A stretch of 64,000 nt of DNA from Haemophilus quentini (GTDB taxonomy: Bacteria; Pseudomonadota; Gammaproteobacteria; Enterobacterales; Pasteurellaceae), in assembly GCA_001752465.1 (NCBI GenBank), contig MDJB01000058.1, forward strand, positions 1-64,000. Direction: 5' to 3'. Under the pieces are notes generated by a model that had not been told where the DNA came from, ran no database searches, and saw only the letters and a program-made list of their open reading frames with translations. This document shows, piece by piece, positions 10,895-24,085 of this stretch (positions are counted from its first letter, which is position 1; each line of letters opens with the position of its first letter). The position numbers and the translations under genes were made by a program.

Positions 10895-11152
10895 TTAAGC
10901 AATAACTGCTTTTTCAACTACACGAACTAAAGTCCAAGATTTGGTTTTTGATAGAGGGCGACATTCGCGAATCTCTACGGTATCACCAACTTTGGCTTCA
11001 TTGTTCTCATCGTGTACATGTAATTTAGTTGTACGACGGATAAATTTACCATATAAAGGGTGTTTTACCTTACGTTCAATAGCAACAACGAAAGATTTTT
11101 CCATTTTGTCGCTAACAACTTTACCTTGTACGCTACGAATTTTATCAGTCAT
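10895..11152 (-). CDS. rpsQ: 30S ribosomal protein S17
   Basis: 85 residues with the OB-fold sequence [20 protein letters not shown] and [15 protein letters not shown]17 is a primary 16S rRNA binder at the base of the 30S body. It is the last gene of the S10 operon, its ATG overlapping the rpmC stop by one base, and is followed by a terminator and then the accessory cassette. Confidence 0.98.
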
Positions 11153-11342
11153 TACTCACCCGCCTTTTCGGTTAATACAGTTTTTACACGTGCAATATCA
11201 CGACGCACTTGTTTAGCCTGATGGGTTTGTTGAAGCTGACCGGTGGCTGTCTGCATACGCAACTTGAATTGTTCACCTAAAAGGTTTACTAATTCAGCAT
11301 TCAGCTCTTCAACACTTTTTGTACGTAAATCTTGAGCTTTCA

Positions 11343-11343
<1 letters not shown>
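11152..11343 (-). CDS. rpmC: 50S ribosomal protein L29
   Basis: 63 residues, [20 protein letters not shown] at the start, two long helices as expected for L29. It sits by the tunnel exit next to L23, the docking area for trigger factor and the signal recognition particle. It overlaps rplP and rpsQ by one base on each side, indicating tight translational coupling. Confidence 0.98.
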
Positions 11344-11753
<410 letters not shown>

Positions 11754-11766
11754 TTAGCGTTTCTCC

Positions 11767-12474
11767 TTACTTACGACCTTTGCCACGTGGAGCCTTTTTA
11801 GGCTTGTCGGCAGGTTGTTGTTCTGATTGCGCAACGGCAGCCATTCCACCAAGAATTTCACCTTTGAAGATCCACACTTTAACGCCGATTACGCCGTAAG
11901 TTGTGTGAGCTTCTGCAGTGTTATAATCGATGTCCGCACGAAGAGTATGTAGAGGTACGCGACCTTCACGATACCATTCAGAACGTGCGATTTCTGCACC
12001 ACCTAAACGACCGCTAACTTCAACTTTGATACCTTTAGCACCTAAACGCATTGCACTTTGTACCGCACGTTTCATAGCACGACGGAACATTACACGACGT
12101 TCTAATTGAGAAGCGATGCTGTCTGCAACTAATTTTGCATCTAATTCCGGTTTTTTCACTTCAGCAATGTTGATTTGAGCCGGAACGCCAGCGATTTGAG
12201 ATACTGCGTTACGTAATTTTTCAACATCTTCACCTTTTTTACCGATAACGATACCAGGGCGAGCTGTGTGAATTGTTACACGAATACTTTTCGCTGGACG
12301 CTCAATAGTAATACGTGAAACCGAAGCGTTTGCTAATTCTTTAGTTAAGAATTTGCGTACTTTGAAGTCACCGTCAAGATTGTCGGCGAAATCTTGTGTA
12401 TTCGCGAACCAAGTAGAGTTCCAAGGTTTTACAATACCTAGGCGAATACCATTTGGATTTACTTTTTGACCCAT
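11767..12474 (-). CDS. rpsC: 30S ribosomal protein S3
   Basis: 235 residues. The N-terminal KH domain carries the GxxG loop ([14 protein letters not shown]) and the C-terminal domain includes [21 protein letters not shown]3 lies at the mRNA entry site of the 30S head and contributes to helicase activity on mRNA. The lysine/arginine tail is typical of gammaproteobacteria. S10 operon, between rplV and rplP. Confidence 0.98.
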   Translation of the reverse strand: MGQKVNPNGIRLGIVKPWNSTWFANTQDFADNLDGDFKVRKFLTKELANASVSRITIERPAKSIRVTIHTARPGIVIGKKGEDVEKLRNAVSQIAGVPAQINIAEVKKPELDAKLVADSIASQLERRVMFRRAMKRAVQSAMRLGAKGIKVEVSGRLGGAEIARSEWYREGRVPLHTLRADIDYNTAEAHTTYGVIGVKVWIFKGEILGGMAAVAQSEQQPADKPKKAPRGKGRK

Positions 12475-12491
12475 TGCTATTCCTCTACTTA

Positions 12492-12824
<333 letters not shown>

Positions 12825-12835
12825 CTATTTACCTC

Positions 12836-13114
<279 letters not shown>

Positions 13115-13135
13115 TTATCCTCTTATTAATTTAAA

Positions 13136-13957
13136 TTATTTGCCACGACGACGTACGATATATTTATCAGTACGCTTGTTGTGACGAGTTTTCTTACCTT
13201 TAGTTTGAACGCCCCAAGGAGTTACTGGGTGTTTACCAAAGTTACGACCTTCACCACCACCGTGTGGGTGATCTACTGGGTTCATTGCAGTACCACGAAC
13301 TGTAGGGCGAATACCTCTCCAGCGGTTAGCACCAGCTTTACCCAATACGCGAAGCATATGTTCTGAGTTACCAACTTCACCGATTGTAGCAACACATTCA
13401 GCTAATACTTTACGCATTTCGCCTGAACGTAAACGTAAAGTTACGTAGTTGCCTTCACGAGCGATGATTTGTACATAAGCACCAGCAGAACGAGCGATTT
13501 GACCGCCTTTACCTGGTTTTAATTCAACGTTATGTACTGTTGAACCAACTGGGATATTACGCATTGGTAATGAGTTACCCACTTTAATTGGTGAGTTAAC
13601 GCCAGATTGGATTTGATCGCCAACTGACAAACCTTTAGGTGCTAAGATATAACGGCGTTCACCATCTTTATAAAGCACTAAAGCAATGTTAGCTGAACGA
13701 TTTGGATCATATTCTAAACGTTCAACAACCGCTGGGATATCTAACTTGTTACGTTTGAAATCGATTAAACGGTAATGTTGTTTATGACCACCACCGATGT
13801 GGCGAGTGGTAATACGACCATAATTGTTACGACCACCAGTTTTAGATTTAGTATCTAGAAGAGGCGCGTAAGGTTTACCCTTGTATAATTCAGGGTTCAC
13901 GATTTTAACAACGTGACGACGACCAGCGGAGGTCGGCTTACATTTAACGATAGCCAT
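13136..13957 (-). CDS. rplB: 50S ribosomal protein L2
   Basis: 273 residues, [19 protein letters not shown] at the start, with the highly conserved C-terminal motif [20 protein letters not shown] whose histidine is implicated in peptidyl-transferase centre structure. L2 is one of the most conserved large-subunit proteins and helps subunit association. It lies in normal order between rplW and rpsS. Confidence 0.98.
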   Translation of the reverse strand: MAIVKCKPTSAGRRHVVKIVNPELYKGKPYAPLLDTKSKTGGRNNYGRITTRHIGGGHKQHYRLIDFKRNKLDIPAVVERLEYDPNRSANIALVLYKDGERRYILAPKGLSVGDQIQSGVNSPIKVGNSLPMRNIPVGSTVHNVELKPGKGGQIARSAGAYVQIIAREGNYVTLRLRSGEMRKVLAECVATIGEVGNSEHMLRVLGKAGANRWRGIRPTVRGTAMNPVDHPHGGGEGRNFGKHPVTPWGVQTKGKKTRHNKRTDKYIVRRRGK

Positions 13958-13974
13958 TCTCTAATTTCCTCCGA

Positions 13975-14274
13975 TTACTCTGCACTGTCCACGAAGTCCA
14001 AGTTTTGGCCTTCGGCTAAAGTTACATAAGCTTTTTTCCAGTCGCTGCGACGACCCATTTTGTTACCACGGCGTTTAGTTTTACCTTTAACAACCACAGT
14101 ACGAACTGAGTCAACTTTTACTTCAAATAATTGAGCAACAGCAGCAGCAATTTCAGCTTTGTTCGCATCTAAAGCAACTTTAAGTACAACAGTGTTAGAT
14201 TTTTCAGCATTGTTAGTTGCTTTTTCAGAGATGTGCGGTGCACGTAGCACGCTTAGCAAACGTTCTTGACTCAT
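13975..14274 (-). CDS. rplW: 50S ribosomal protein L23
   Basis: 99 residues, [20 protein letters not shown] at the start. L23 sits at the tunnel exit and is the main docking point for trigger factor and the signal recognition particle. Its ATG overlaps the rplD stop region by 4 bases, showing translational coupling within the S10 operon. Confidence 0.98.
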   Translation of the reverse strand: MSQERLLSVLRAPHISEKATNNAEKSNTVVLKVALDANKAEIAAAVAQLFEVKVDSVRTVVVKGKTKRRGNKMGRRSDWKKAYVTLAEGQNLDFVDSAE

Positions 14275-14873
14275 GCTAGGATCTCCTCAATTTGTTTCAC
14301 AGCGTCAACAGTAACAATCACTTTATCGAAAGCGATTAAGCTAACTGGATCGATACCTTGAACATCACGTACATCAACTTTATATAAGTTACGTGCCGCT
14401 AAGAACAGATTTTCATCTAAACTTGCTGTGATAATTAACGCATCTTCAACTGCTAAATCTTTTAATTTTTGTACTAATACTTTAGTTTTTGGTGCATCTA
14501 ATTCGAATTTTTTAACAACAACCAAACGGTCTTGACGAACTAATTCAGAAAGAATGCTTTTGATAGCACCACGGTACATTTTCTTGTTCACTTTTTGGCT
14601 GTGATCTTGTGGTTTAGCCGCGAAGGTTGTACCACCAGAACGCCAGATTGGTGATTTGATATCACCAGAACGAGCACGACCTGTACCTTTTTGACGCCAA
14701 GGTTTTTTACCTGAACCAGACACTTCAGCACGAGTTTTTTGCGCACGAGTACCTTGACGAGCACCTGCTGCATAAGCAACAACAACTTGGTGAATCAAAG
14801 CTTCGTTAAACTCACGTCCGAAGGTAGTTTCAGAAACAGTTAGTGCGTTTGCACCTACAACTTGTAATTCCAT
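14271..14873 (-). CDS. rplD: 50S ribosomal protein L4, probable S10-operon autoregulator
   Basis: 200 residues with the long tunnel loop ([20 protein letters not shown] and [17 protein letters not shown]) that reaches into the exit tunnel. In E. coli and related species L4 binds the S10 leader mRNA and represses both transcription and translation of the operon. A long structured leader is present here upstream of rpsJ, so the same control is likely. It lies 15 bases after rplC and overlaps rplW. Confidence 0.98.
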   Translation of the reverse strand: MELQVVGANALTVSETTFGREFNEALIHQVVVAYAAGARQGTRAQKTRAEVSGSGKKPWRQKGTGRARSGDIKSPIWRSGGTTFAAKPQDHSQKVNKKMYRGAIKSILSELVRQDRLVVVKKFELDAPKTKVLVQKLKDLAVEDALIITASLDENLFLAARNLYKVDVRDVQGIDPVSLIAFDKVIVTVDAVKQIEEILA

Positions 14874-14888
14874 CTCTATCTCCTAGAC

Positions 14889-15515
14889 TTATGCTTTAAC
14901 TGCTGGCTTAACGATAACATCGCCATTGATAGCACCAGGTACAGAACCTTTTACTAATAGCAATTTACGCTCAGCATCTACACGAACAACTTCAAGTGAT
15001 TGAACGGTTACACGCTCAGCACCTAAATGTCCTGCCATTTTTTTACCTTTAAACACACGACCTGGAGTTTGGTTTTGACCAATAGAACCAAGTACACGAT
15101 GTGATAAAGAGTTACCATGAGTCGCATCTTGAGTACGGAAGTTCCAACGTTTAACACCACCTTGGAAACCTTTACCTTTAGAAGTACCAGTAACATCTAC
15201 TTTTTTAACATCTGCAAAGATGTCAACATTGATTTCTTGACCTAAAGTGAATTCTTCACCTTCAGTACGAAATTCCCATAAACCGCGACCAGCTTCAACA
15301 CCTGCTTTCACGAAATGGCCTGCTTCAGGTTTAGTTACACGATTCGCTTTTTTAGAACCAGTAGTAACTTGAACTGCAGTATAGCCATCGTTTTCAAGAG
15401 TTTTAACTTGAGTTACGCGGTTGGCTTCGATTTCGATAACGGTAACTGGTACAGAAACACCGTCTTCATTGAAGATACGGGTCATACCAACTTTACGACC
15501 GACTAAACCAATCAT
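14889..15515 (-). CDS. rplC: 50S ribosomal protein L3
   Basis: 208 residues, [20 protein letters not shown] at the start. The central loop [20 protein letters not shown] approaches the peptidyl-transferase centre. Its second glutamine (residue 149) corresponds to the residue methylated by PrmB in E. coli. L3 is an assembly initiator for 50S. It lies between rpsJ and rplD. Confidence 0.98.
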   Translation of the reverse strand: MIGLVGRKVGMTRIFNEDGVSVPVTVIEIEANRVTQVKTLENDGYTAVQVTTGSKKANRVTKPEAGHFVKAGVEAGRGLWEFRTEGEEFTLGQEINVDIFADVKKVDVTGTSKGKGFQGGVKRWNFRTQDATHGNSLSHRVLGSIGQNQTPGRVFKGKKMAGHLGAERVTVQSLEVVRVDAERKLLLVKGSVPGAINGDVIVKPAVKA

Positions 15516-15531
15516 TGTAATAACCTCTTAA

Positions 15532-16065
<534 letters not shown>

Positions 16066-16088
16066 GGGATTTATTCAAAGCAAATAAA

Positions 16089-16150
16089 AAGTGCGGTCAT
16101 TTATCGCCGTATTTTCTCATCGAAAAATACCTAGAAAAATCACCGCACTT
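16089..16150 (-). terminator. ftsX terminator built from an inverted uptake-sequence pair
   Basis: AAGTGCGGT (16089-16097) and ACCGCACTT (16142-16150) face each other 15 bases past the ftsX stop, with an inner stem GTATTTT / GAAAATAC. On the minus strand the pair is followed by TTTTTATTTG. It ends the ftsYEX transcript before the S10 promoter. Confidence 0.7.
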
Positions 16151-16164
16151 AGAGCATATTAAAA

Positions 16165-17097
16165 TTATTGATGGTTATCTAATAGCGTAATATGTCGTTT
16201 TGCTACAATCCACGCACCAACATATCCCATAATTAAGCAACACACTAATAAAAATACAAATTCGCCAACGCCTAATCCATTCAAACTGAATTGGACAGCA
16301 AAAATATCCGTTACATATTTCACTGCAGAAGTAAAATAGCTGATAATAAAGCTACTAAAAATTGCTGCAACTAACCCACCTAACACAGCATAAATCATCC
16401 CCGTATAAAGGTAAGGACGAAGGATAAATTGATCTGTCGCACCAAGCAATTTCATCACATCAATACTTGATCGGCTACTATACACATCAGAGCGAATACT
16501 GTTACCAATAACTAAAAAGACCGCTATCGTCATTAATACAGTGCAGAAAATTGCCACATGGGCGATTAACCAAGAAAGTGCGGTTAATTTTTCCATCCAG
16601 TCGTTATCCAAGCGAACTTCTTGCACGCCTTTAATTTTATTTAAATTCGTACGTAACTCATCACGTTTTTCTGAAACATTAAATTCGCTCGTCGGTTTTA
16701 CCATGACGACTGCAGGCAATGGATTATCATCTAGAATTTCTAATTCTTCACCAAAGCCAGACCAGCTTTTAAATTCCTTTAAACTTTCTTGACGAGAGAC
16801 ATAATTCAGTGATTCCACCCCATCTTGTTGACGGATTTTCTCTACTACTAAATTCGCGTCTTCTTCACTTAAATTTTTGTGAAGATAAATCGTCAATTCA
16901 CTTTCAGGATAAAATTGAGTGGTTGCTAAATGTAAATTTTTCCACATTAAATAGCTCACAGTTGGTATCGTCAGAGATACAGCAATCACCAAAATCGTGA
17001 GCAGCGTGCCAAATTTACGTTGCCATAAATCTGCCCATACTGCACGCAAAGTATAGGCTATTTGAACAAAAAAGGATGCATCCGTTGGTCGGCTCAT
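16165..17097 (-). CDS. ftsX: Cell division protein FtsX
   Basis: 310 residues with one membrane helix near residues 30-52, a periplasmic domain (about 55-175) and three further helices toward the C-terminus, the FtsX permease-like layout. With the ATPase FtsE it forms an ABC-like complex at the division septum that activates the EnvC-type amidase activators on the periplasmic side. It is the last gene of ftsY-ftsE-ftsX, 9 bases after ftsE. The EnvC partner is not in this window; the NlpD homologue at 48029-49336 belongs to the other branch of amidase activation. Confidence 0.95.
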   Translation of the reverse strand: MSRPTDASFFVQIAYTLRAVWADLWQRKFGTLLTILVIAVSLTIPTVSYLMWKNLHLATTQFYPESELTIYLHKNLSEEDANLVVEKIRQQDGVESLNYVSRQESLKEFKSWSGFGEELEILDDNPLPAVVMVKPTSEFNVSEKRDELRTNLNKIKGVQEVRLDNDWMEKLTALSWLIAHVAIFCTVLMTIAVFLVIGNSIRSDVYSSRSSIDVMKLLGATDQFILRPYLYTGMIYAVLGGLVAAIFSSFIISYFTSAVKYVTDIFAVQFSLNGLGVGEFVFLLVCCLIMGYVGAWIVAKRHITLLDNHQ

Positions 17098-17106
17098 GAT
17101 TATTCC

Positions 17107-17763
17107 TTAATAACGTAAATAACCTTGTTCAAGTACAAGACAAGGTTTTGGTTTTTGTTGAATTAAATTAATGTCGTGAGTAGCAATTAACACAGTCATT
17201 CCTAGGCGATTAAATTCTTCAAACAAATTAAAAATGTCTAAAGAAAGTTCATCATCTAAATTACCCGTTGGCTCATCTGCTAGTAAGAGTTGAGGCTTAT
17301 GCACAATCGCACGTGCAATATCAACGCGTTGCTGCTCCCCGCCAGAAATTTGCGGTGGCAAATAGTGGGCTTTATTACGCAATCCTACACGATCTAAAGA
17401 TGCCATCGCACGTATATGCGCATCTTTTGGATGCATACCTGCAATAATCAATGGCAATGCCACATTTCCCGCCACTGTACGATCTGTTAATAAACGATAA
17501 TCTTGGTGAACCATACCAATTTGGCGACGCAGAAATGGAATTTCATATTTCGACAAGCGAGTAATATCGTGCCCGTTAAACCAAATTTGACCGGCATTGG
17601 CTTTTTCCATCCCCATAATAAGCTTGAGCAATGTACTTTTCCCTGCGCCTGAATGCCCAACTAAGTAAGTCATACTTCCCACTGGAAGATGAAAATTCAA
17701 GCCTTGTAACGCTGGCTGCGTTGCTCCATGATAGGCTTTAGAAACATTTGAGAACTTAATCAC
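17107..17763 (-). CDS. ftsE: Cell division ATP-binding protein FtsE
   Basis: 218 residues. Walker A GHSGAGKST is at residues 36-44, followed by the ABC signature ISGGEQQRVDIARA and Walker B LLLADEPTG. It pairs with FtsX to drive conformational signalling to peptidoglycan hydrolase activators at the septum. Nineteen bases separate it from ftsY. The standard ftsYEX order in gammaproteobacteria supports the call. Confidence 0.96.
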   Translation of the reverse strand: MIKFSNVSKAYHGATQPALQGLNFHLPVGSMTYLVGHSGAGKSTLLKLIMGMEKANAGQIWFNGHDITRLSKYEIPFLRRQIGMVHQDYRLLTDRTVAGNVALPLIIAGMHPKDAHIRAMASLDRVGLRNKAHYLPPQISGGEQQRVDIARAIVHKPQLLLADEPTGNLDDELSLDIFNLFEEFNRLGMTVLIATHDINLIQQKPKPCLVLEQGYLRY

Positions 17764-17781
17764 AATTTTTCCTTATTCTTT

Positions 17782-19128
17782 TTATTCTTCTTCATGAACG
17801 AATAATGCCTCAATAAATTCTTTCGCATTAAACTCACGTAAATCTTCAATTTTCTCACCTACACCGATATAGCGAATAGGCAACTTAAACTGATCGGCTA
17901 TGGCAAAAATCACACCGCCTTTTGCCGTGCCATCTAATTTAGTTAGAGAGATCCCTGTTAAGCCCACAGCTTCATTAAATAACTTCGCTTGACTAATAGC
18001 ATTTTGTCCCGTGCCAGCATCCAGCGTAAGCATAATTTCATGTGGTGCAGTTTCGTCATATTTTTTCATAACACGAACAATTTTTTTCAGTTCGTCCATT
18101 AAGTTATTTTTATTTTGTAGACGACCCGCGGTATCCGCAATAAGAATATCAATATTACGTGCAGCCGCTGATTGCATCGCATCAAAAATCACCGATGCAG
18201 AATCAGAACCAGTGCTTTGCGCAACAACTGGAATGTGATTGCGTTCTCCCCAAACTTGAAGCTGCTCAACGGCCGCCGCACGGAAAGTATCGCCCGCCGC
18301 AAGCATCACTGATTTTCCTTCAGCCTGAAATTTACGTGCAAGCTTACCAATTGTCGTCGTTTTACCCACGCCATTTACGCCCACCATTAAAATCACATAA
18401 GGTTTTTTCGTGCTATCAATCTCTAACGGTTGTGCCACTGACTCAAGAATATCTGCCATTTCTACTTTTAGTTGTTGATATAAAAGCTCAGCATCTTGTA
18501 ATTCTTTGCGACTTGCATGCTCAGTCAAATTTTTGATAATTTTACTTGTTGTCGGCACGCCAATATCCGCAATCAAAAGTTGTTCTTCTAATTCTTCAAA
18601 CAACTCATCATCAATTTTCTTTCCTAAGAAAAAACTACGAAAACCCGCGCCAATATTTTGTTTAGTTTTCAGTAATCCCTTAACTAAACGACTAAAAAAG
18701 CCCCCTTCACTTGGCTTTTCGCGAGTTTCAATTTCAACAACAGGCTGAAGCTCATCTTTAATATCTTCAACAATTTCAGATTCAACCACGGTTTCTGTAA
18801 TCGGAAGCTCATCTTCTAAATTTTTCGCTTCGATGATTTCTTCGACTGGCTCAAGTGCGGTTGAAATTTCCTGTATTTTTTCTTCTTCAACGATTTCATT
18901 CGTTTCAATGCTTTCTGCTAAAAACGGCTTAGAATCCACCGCACTTTCTACTATCTCTAATTCAGGCTTTTCTTCAACTAAATCATGAGTTTCAAGTTTT
19001 TCAATAGATGGCTCGACATCTTTAATCTTTTCTTCTTCAATTATCGGCTCTATTTTAGGTTCATCTTGCTTTTTATTACGCCCAAATAACGATGCCCAAA
19101 ATCCACCTTTTTTATTTTCTTCAGCCAT
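17782..19128 (-). CDS. ftsY: Signal recognition particle receptor FtsY
   Basis: 448 residues. The first about 145 residues are a very acidic, repetitive region (many Glu/Val) typical of gammaproteobacterial FtsY and involved in membrane targeting. The NG GTPase domain follows, with G1 GVNGVGKTTTIGKL, ADTAGRLQ and TKLDGTAKGG. It receives ribosome-nascent-chain-SRP complexes and delivers them to SecYEG. It heads ftsYEX and is divergent from rsmD, 96 bases apart. Confidence 0.97.
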   Translation of the reverse strand: MAEENKKGGFWASLFGRNKKQDEPKIEPIIEEEKIKDVEPSIEKLETHDLVEEKPELEIVESAVDSKPFLAESIETNEIVEEEKIQEISTALEPVEEIIEAKNLEDELPITETVVESEIVEDIKDELQPVVEIETREKPSEGGFFSRLVKGLLKTKQNIGAGFRSFFLGKKIDDELFEELEEQLLIADIGVPTTSKIIKNLTEHASRKELQDAELLYQQLKVEMADILESVAQPLEIDSTKKPYVILMVGVNGVGKTTTIGKLARKFQAEGKSVMLAAGDTFRAAAVEQLQVWGERNHIPVVAQSTGSDSASVIFDAMQSAAARNIDILIADTAGRLQNKNNLMDELKKIVRVMKKYDETAPHEIMLTLDAGTGQNAISQAKLFNEAVGLTGISLTKLDGTAKGGVIFAIADQFKLPIRYIGVGEKIEDLREFNAKEFIEALFVHEEE

Positions 19129-19224
19129 AAAATGCTCTCTTAACTGTAATCCGATAAAAATGTCGTTTATTCTAGCAAAAAATCGTCTAAACTAAGCACA
19201 ATTTTCAATAAAAATCGAATCTTT

Positions 19225-20297
<1,073 letters not shown>

Positions 20298-20299
<2 letters not shown>

Positions 20300-20348
20300 A
20301 CAAAAAAAGAGCGATTAAAATTCAATGAGATTTTTAACCGCTCTTTTG
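20298..20348 (+). terminator. Terminator between trmL and lpsA
   Basis: AAAAAGAGCGATTAAAA and TTTTTAACCGCTCTTTT form a long stem with one mismatch and T-runs on both strands, so it can serve both trmL (plus) and lpsA (minus), which converge here. Confidence 0.75.
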
Positions 20349-21119
20349 TTATTTAAATGGGACTTGTTTTCCGAATATCCGTTTTTTTATTCTAATTAAT
20401 TCATTTTTTATTTTAGCTAAAGGTTTAGCAGGAATTTGGTTTTTATGCACTTTTTCCCTATCATTATGCAAACTACTCTCAAAATGATTTTCATCATGCA
20501 GAATAAAACTTTGAGCGCATATTGCAGGGGAAAGTTGCATAACTTTATAATCTTTTTGGCTTAATAATTCATCAAAAATTATAGTATCAATAGCAAGATA
20601 AAGTTGTTTATTTCTTATGTTATTCAATAAATATCTGGCACCCTTAGCGGTGATTGAATAGCCAGCCGTTCCAGTATGTTTAAATTTCAATCGGGAAATA
20701 TTTCTATTACATTTTATTTGCTTACGCTTTCCATAAATTATTTTTCCATGAGCTTCTAACTTCAATATATCAGTATCTTCAGGTATATAATCAATATTCA
20801 ATAATTCTTTTGCATTTTCTCCCAAATAAATATCATCTTCAAAAATATTAATATAATCTAAATTATTTTCTAAAATGAAACTCCATAAAACGATATGGCT
20901 TAATGCACAAGCTATCTCAGCATCACACAAAGTTGCTTTTGATGAACGATCAAAGGTTATATTAAATTTTTTAGCGGTTTCTTCAATAAGGTCAGGCGTG
21001 ATAGCATCAAAGAATGCAAAGGGAATATTCTGCTTACCGAATTCTTCGGTAATGTGTTTTCGGCGTTTTTGTTCAGTAGTTAAACTAATGACATAATTGT
21101 GCTGTGCTGTGCTGTGCAT
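20349..21119 (-). CDS. lpsA: Lipooligosaccharide glycosyltransferase LpsA (GT25)
   Basis: 256 residues of glycosyltransferase family 25: the N-terminus NYVISLTTEQKRRKHI, the metal-binding NIFEDDIYL (residues 91-99) and HTGTAGYSI. In H. influenzae LpsA adds the hexose to the third inner-core heptose of lipooligosaccharide. From memory of work on this enzyme, residue 151 helps choose glucose (Thr) or galactose (Cys); here it is Thr151, so glucose is the better guess. The first codons lie in four perfect copies of a 5-base repeat (21098-21117). An uptake-sequence terminator separates it from ribB upstream. Confidence 0.88.
   Translation of the reverse strand: MHSTAQHNYVISLTTEQKRRKHITEEFGKQNIPFAFFDAITPDLIEETAKKFNITFDRSSKATLCDAEIACALSHIVLWSFILENNLDYINIFEDDIYLGENAKELLNIDYIPEDTDILKLEAHGKIIYGKRKQIKCNRNISRLKFKHTGTAGYSITAKGARYLLNNIRNKQLYLAIDTIIFDELLSQKDYKVMQLSPAICAQSFILHDENHFESSLHNDREKVHKNQIPAKPLAKIKNELIRIKKRIFGKQVPFK
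21098..21117. repeat. Pentanucleotide tandem repeat (TGTGC)x4 at lpsA start
   Basis: Four perfect copies of TGTGC (GCACA on the coding strand) begin immediately at the lpsA ATG. Gain or loss of one unit would shift the reading frame, as in contingency loci, though four copies is a low number. Confidence 0.85.
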
Positions 21120-21168
21120 AAAAGTTACCCAAATAAATAATAAATAAAATGTGGAATGATATAAGATA

Positions 21169-21209
21169 AAAAGTGCGGTGAAAAATCATAGAAATTTTCA
21201 CCGTACTTC
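21169..21209 (-). terminator. ribB terminator
   Basis: On the minus strand AAGTACGGTGAAAA pairs with TTTTCACCGCACTT (one mismatch) and is followed by TTTTTATC. The right arm is a full uptake-sequence core. It starts a few bases after the ribB stop. Confidence 0.75.
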
Positions 21210-21215
21210 TTCATT

Positions 21216-21863
21216 TTAAATATTATGTGCTAAACGATACTCAACTAAATCTTCAATGGTAAGCACAGAATAACCAAATTTCTTTGCAAATTCTACAATC
21301 TCAGGGGCGCGAGCCATTGTGCCGTCGTCATTCGTGATTTCACAAATAACGCCAGCTTCTTTAAATCCTGCTAAACGTGCTAAATCAACGGAAGCTTCAG
21401 TATGCCCGCGGCGAGTAAGTACGCCACCATTTGCTGCACGAAGTGGGAAGACATGGCCAGGGCGATGTAAATCTGTTGGAAGTGCATTATCCGCAATCGC
21501 GGTTTGAATGGTTGTTACTCGGTCTGCGGCAGATACACCTGTAGACACACCTTTCGCGGCTTCAATCGTCACCGTAAAAGCTGTTTTGTTTACGCTATTA
21601 TTGTGTTCTACCATTGGCGGTAAATCGAGTTGTTGGCAACGTTCATCAGTAATGCATAAACAAACAATGCCACTGCCATAACGAATTAATTTTGCCATTT
21701 GTTCTAGCGTGATTGTTTCTGCTGGGAAAATTAAATCGCCTTCATTTTCACGATCTTTATCATCTAAAACTAATACGCCATTTCCATTTTTGAAGGCATT
21801 AATTGCGTTAAATACGCGTTCTTCAGCAGTATTGCCGAATGGAGATAAAATTGACTGATTCAT
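21216..21863 (-). CDS. ribB: 3,4-dihydroxy-2-butanone 4-phosphate synthase
   Basis: 215 residues, monofunctional RibB without a fused RibA. The active-site loop [16 protein letters not shown] (about residues 34-49), the acidic cluster and [11 protein letters not shown] with [14 protein letters not shown] are all present. It converts ribulose 5-phosphate into the four-carbon riboflavin precursor plus formate, using magnesium. An FMN riboswitch lies in its leader, so it should be shut down by FMN. Stand-alone under its own promoter and terminator. Confidence 0.97.
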   Translation of the reverse strand: MNQSILSPFGNTAEERVFNAINAFKNGNGVLVLDDKDRENEGDLIFPAETITLEQMAKLIRYGSGIVCLCITDERCQQLDLPPMVEHNNSVNKTAFTVTIEAAKGVSTGVSAADRVTTIQTAIADNALPTDLHRPGHVFPLRAANGGVLTRRGHTEASVDLARLAGFKEAGVICEITNDDGTMARAPEIVEFAKKFGYSVLTIEDLVEYRLAHNI

Positions 21864-21928
21864 AGTAATTTCCTAATTTGAGATTTCAATTAAATACCAG
21901 AATCAGGGCTGAGAAATGCAAATAAAAT

Positions 21929-22162
21929 GAACGATTTGGGAACCCAACTCGTTTTATTCTCTTTCATCCAGACTTTACTGTCGGCTTTGGAATTTCACCA
22001 AATCTGCTGACTTTAAAAGTGAAAATCAGGACAATTTAGCAGGGAAAATTTGCCAAAAATTGACCGCACTTTTAAACGCTCGTGGGCTTTACCACCGGTA
22101 GGGAATTTCACCCTGCCCTGAGAATGCGCGCTAAGTATAGCGCAAAATACCTAGTCACTAAA
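21929..22162 (-). promoter_or_regulatory. FMN riboswitch and promoter of ribB
   Basis: The conserved RFN sequences are all visible on the minus strand: TCTCAGGGCAGGGTGAAATT, CCCTACCGGTGGT, AGCCCACGAGC, GATTTGGTGAAATTCCAAAG, CCGACAGT and the closing GGATGAAAGAGA. The aptamer spans about 21957-22128. A promoter with TATACT (22134-22139) and weak TTTAGT 17 bases upstream lies just before it. Downstream at 21931-21952 a 10-bp hairpin with one mismatch could be the expression platform. The variable stem (TTTAAAAGTG / CACTTTTAAA) contains an uptake-sequence core at 22063-22071. Confidence 0.93.
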
Positions 22163-22225
22163 TCATAACGTGAAAAATATTTTCATTTAGCCTACAATAA
22201 ACGCACTCAATTCTTACGCTATTAA

Positions 22226-24024
<1,799 letters not shown>

Positions 24025-24036
24025 ATCTATTCCAAA

Positions 24037-24068
24037 ACAAAAGCCGATTCAAATGAATCGGCTTTTTT
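24037..24068 (+). terminator. Bidirectional terminator between the phosphoesterase and fruA
   Basis: AAAAGCCGATTCA / TGAATCGGCTTTT is a perfect long stem with T-runs on both sides, placed between two convergent genes. Confidence 0.9.
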
Positions 24069-24085
24069 ACATTCAAAGTGCGGTA

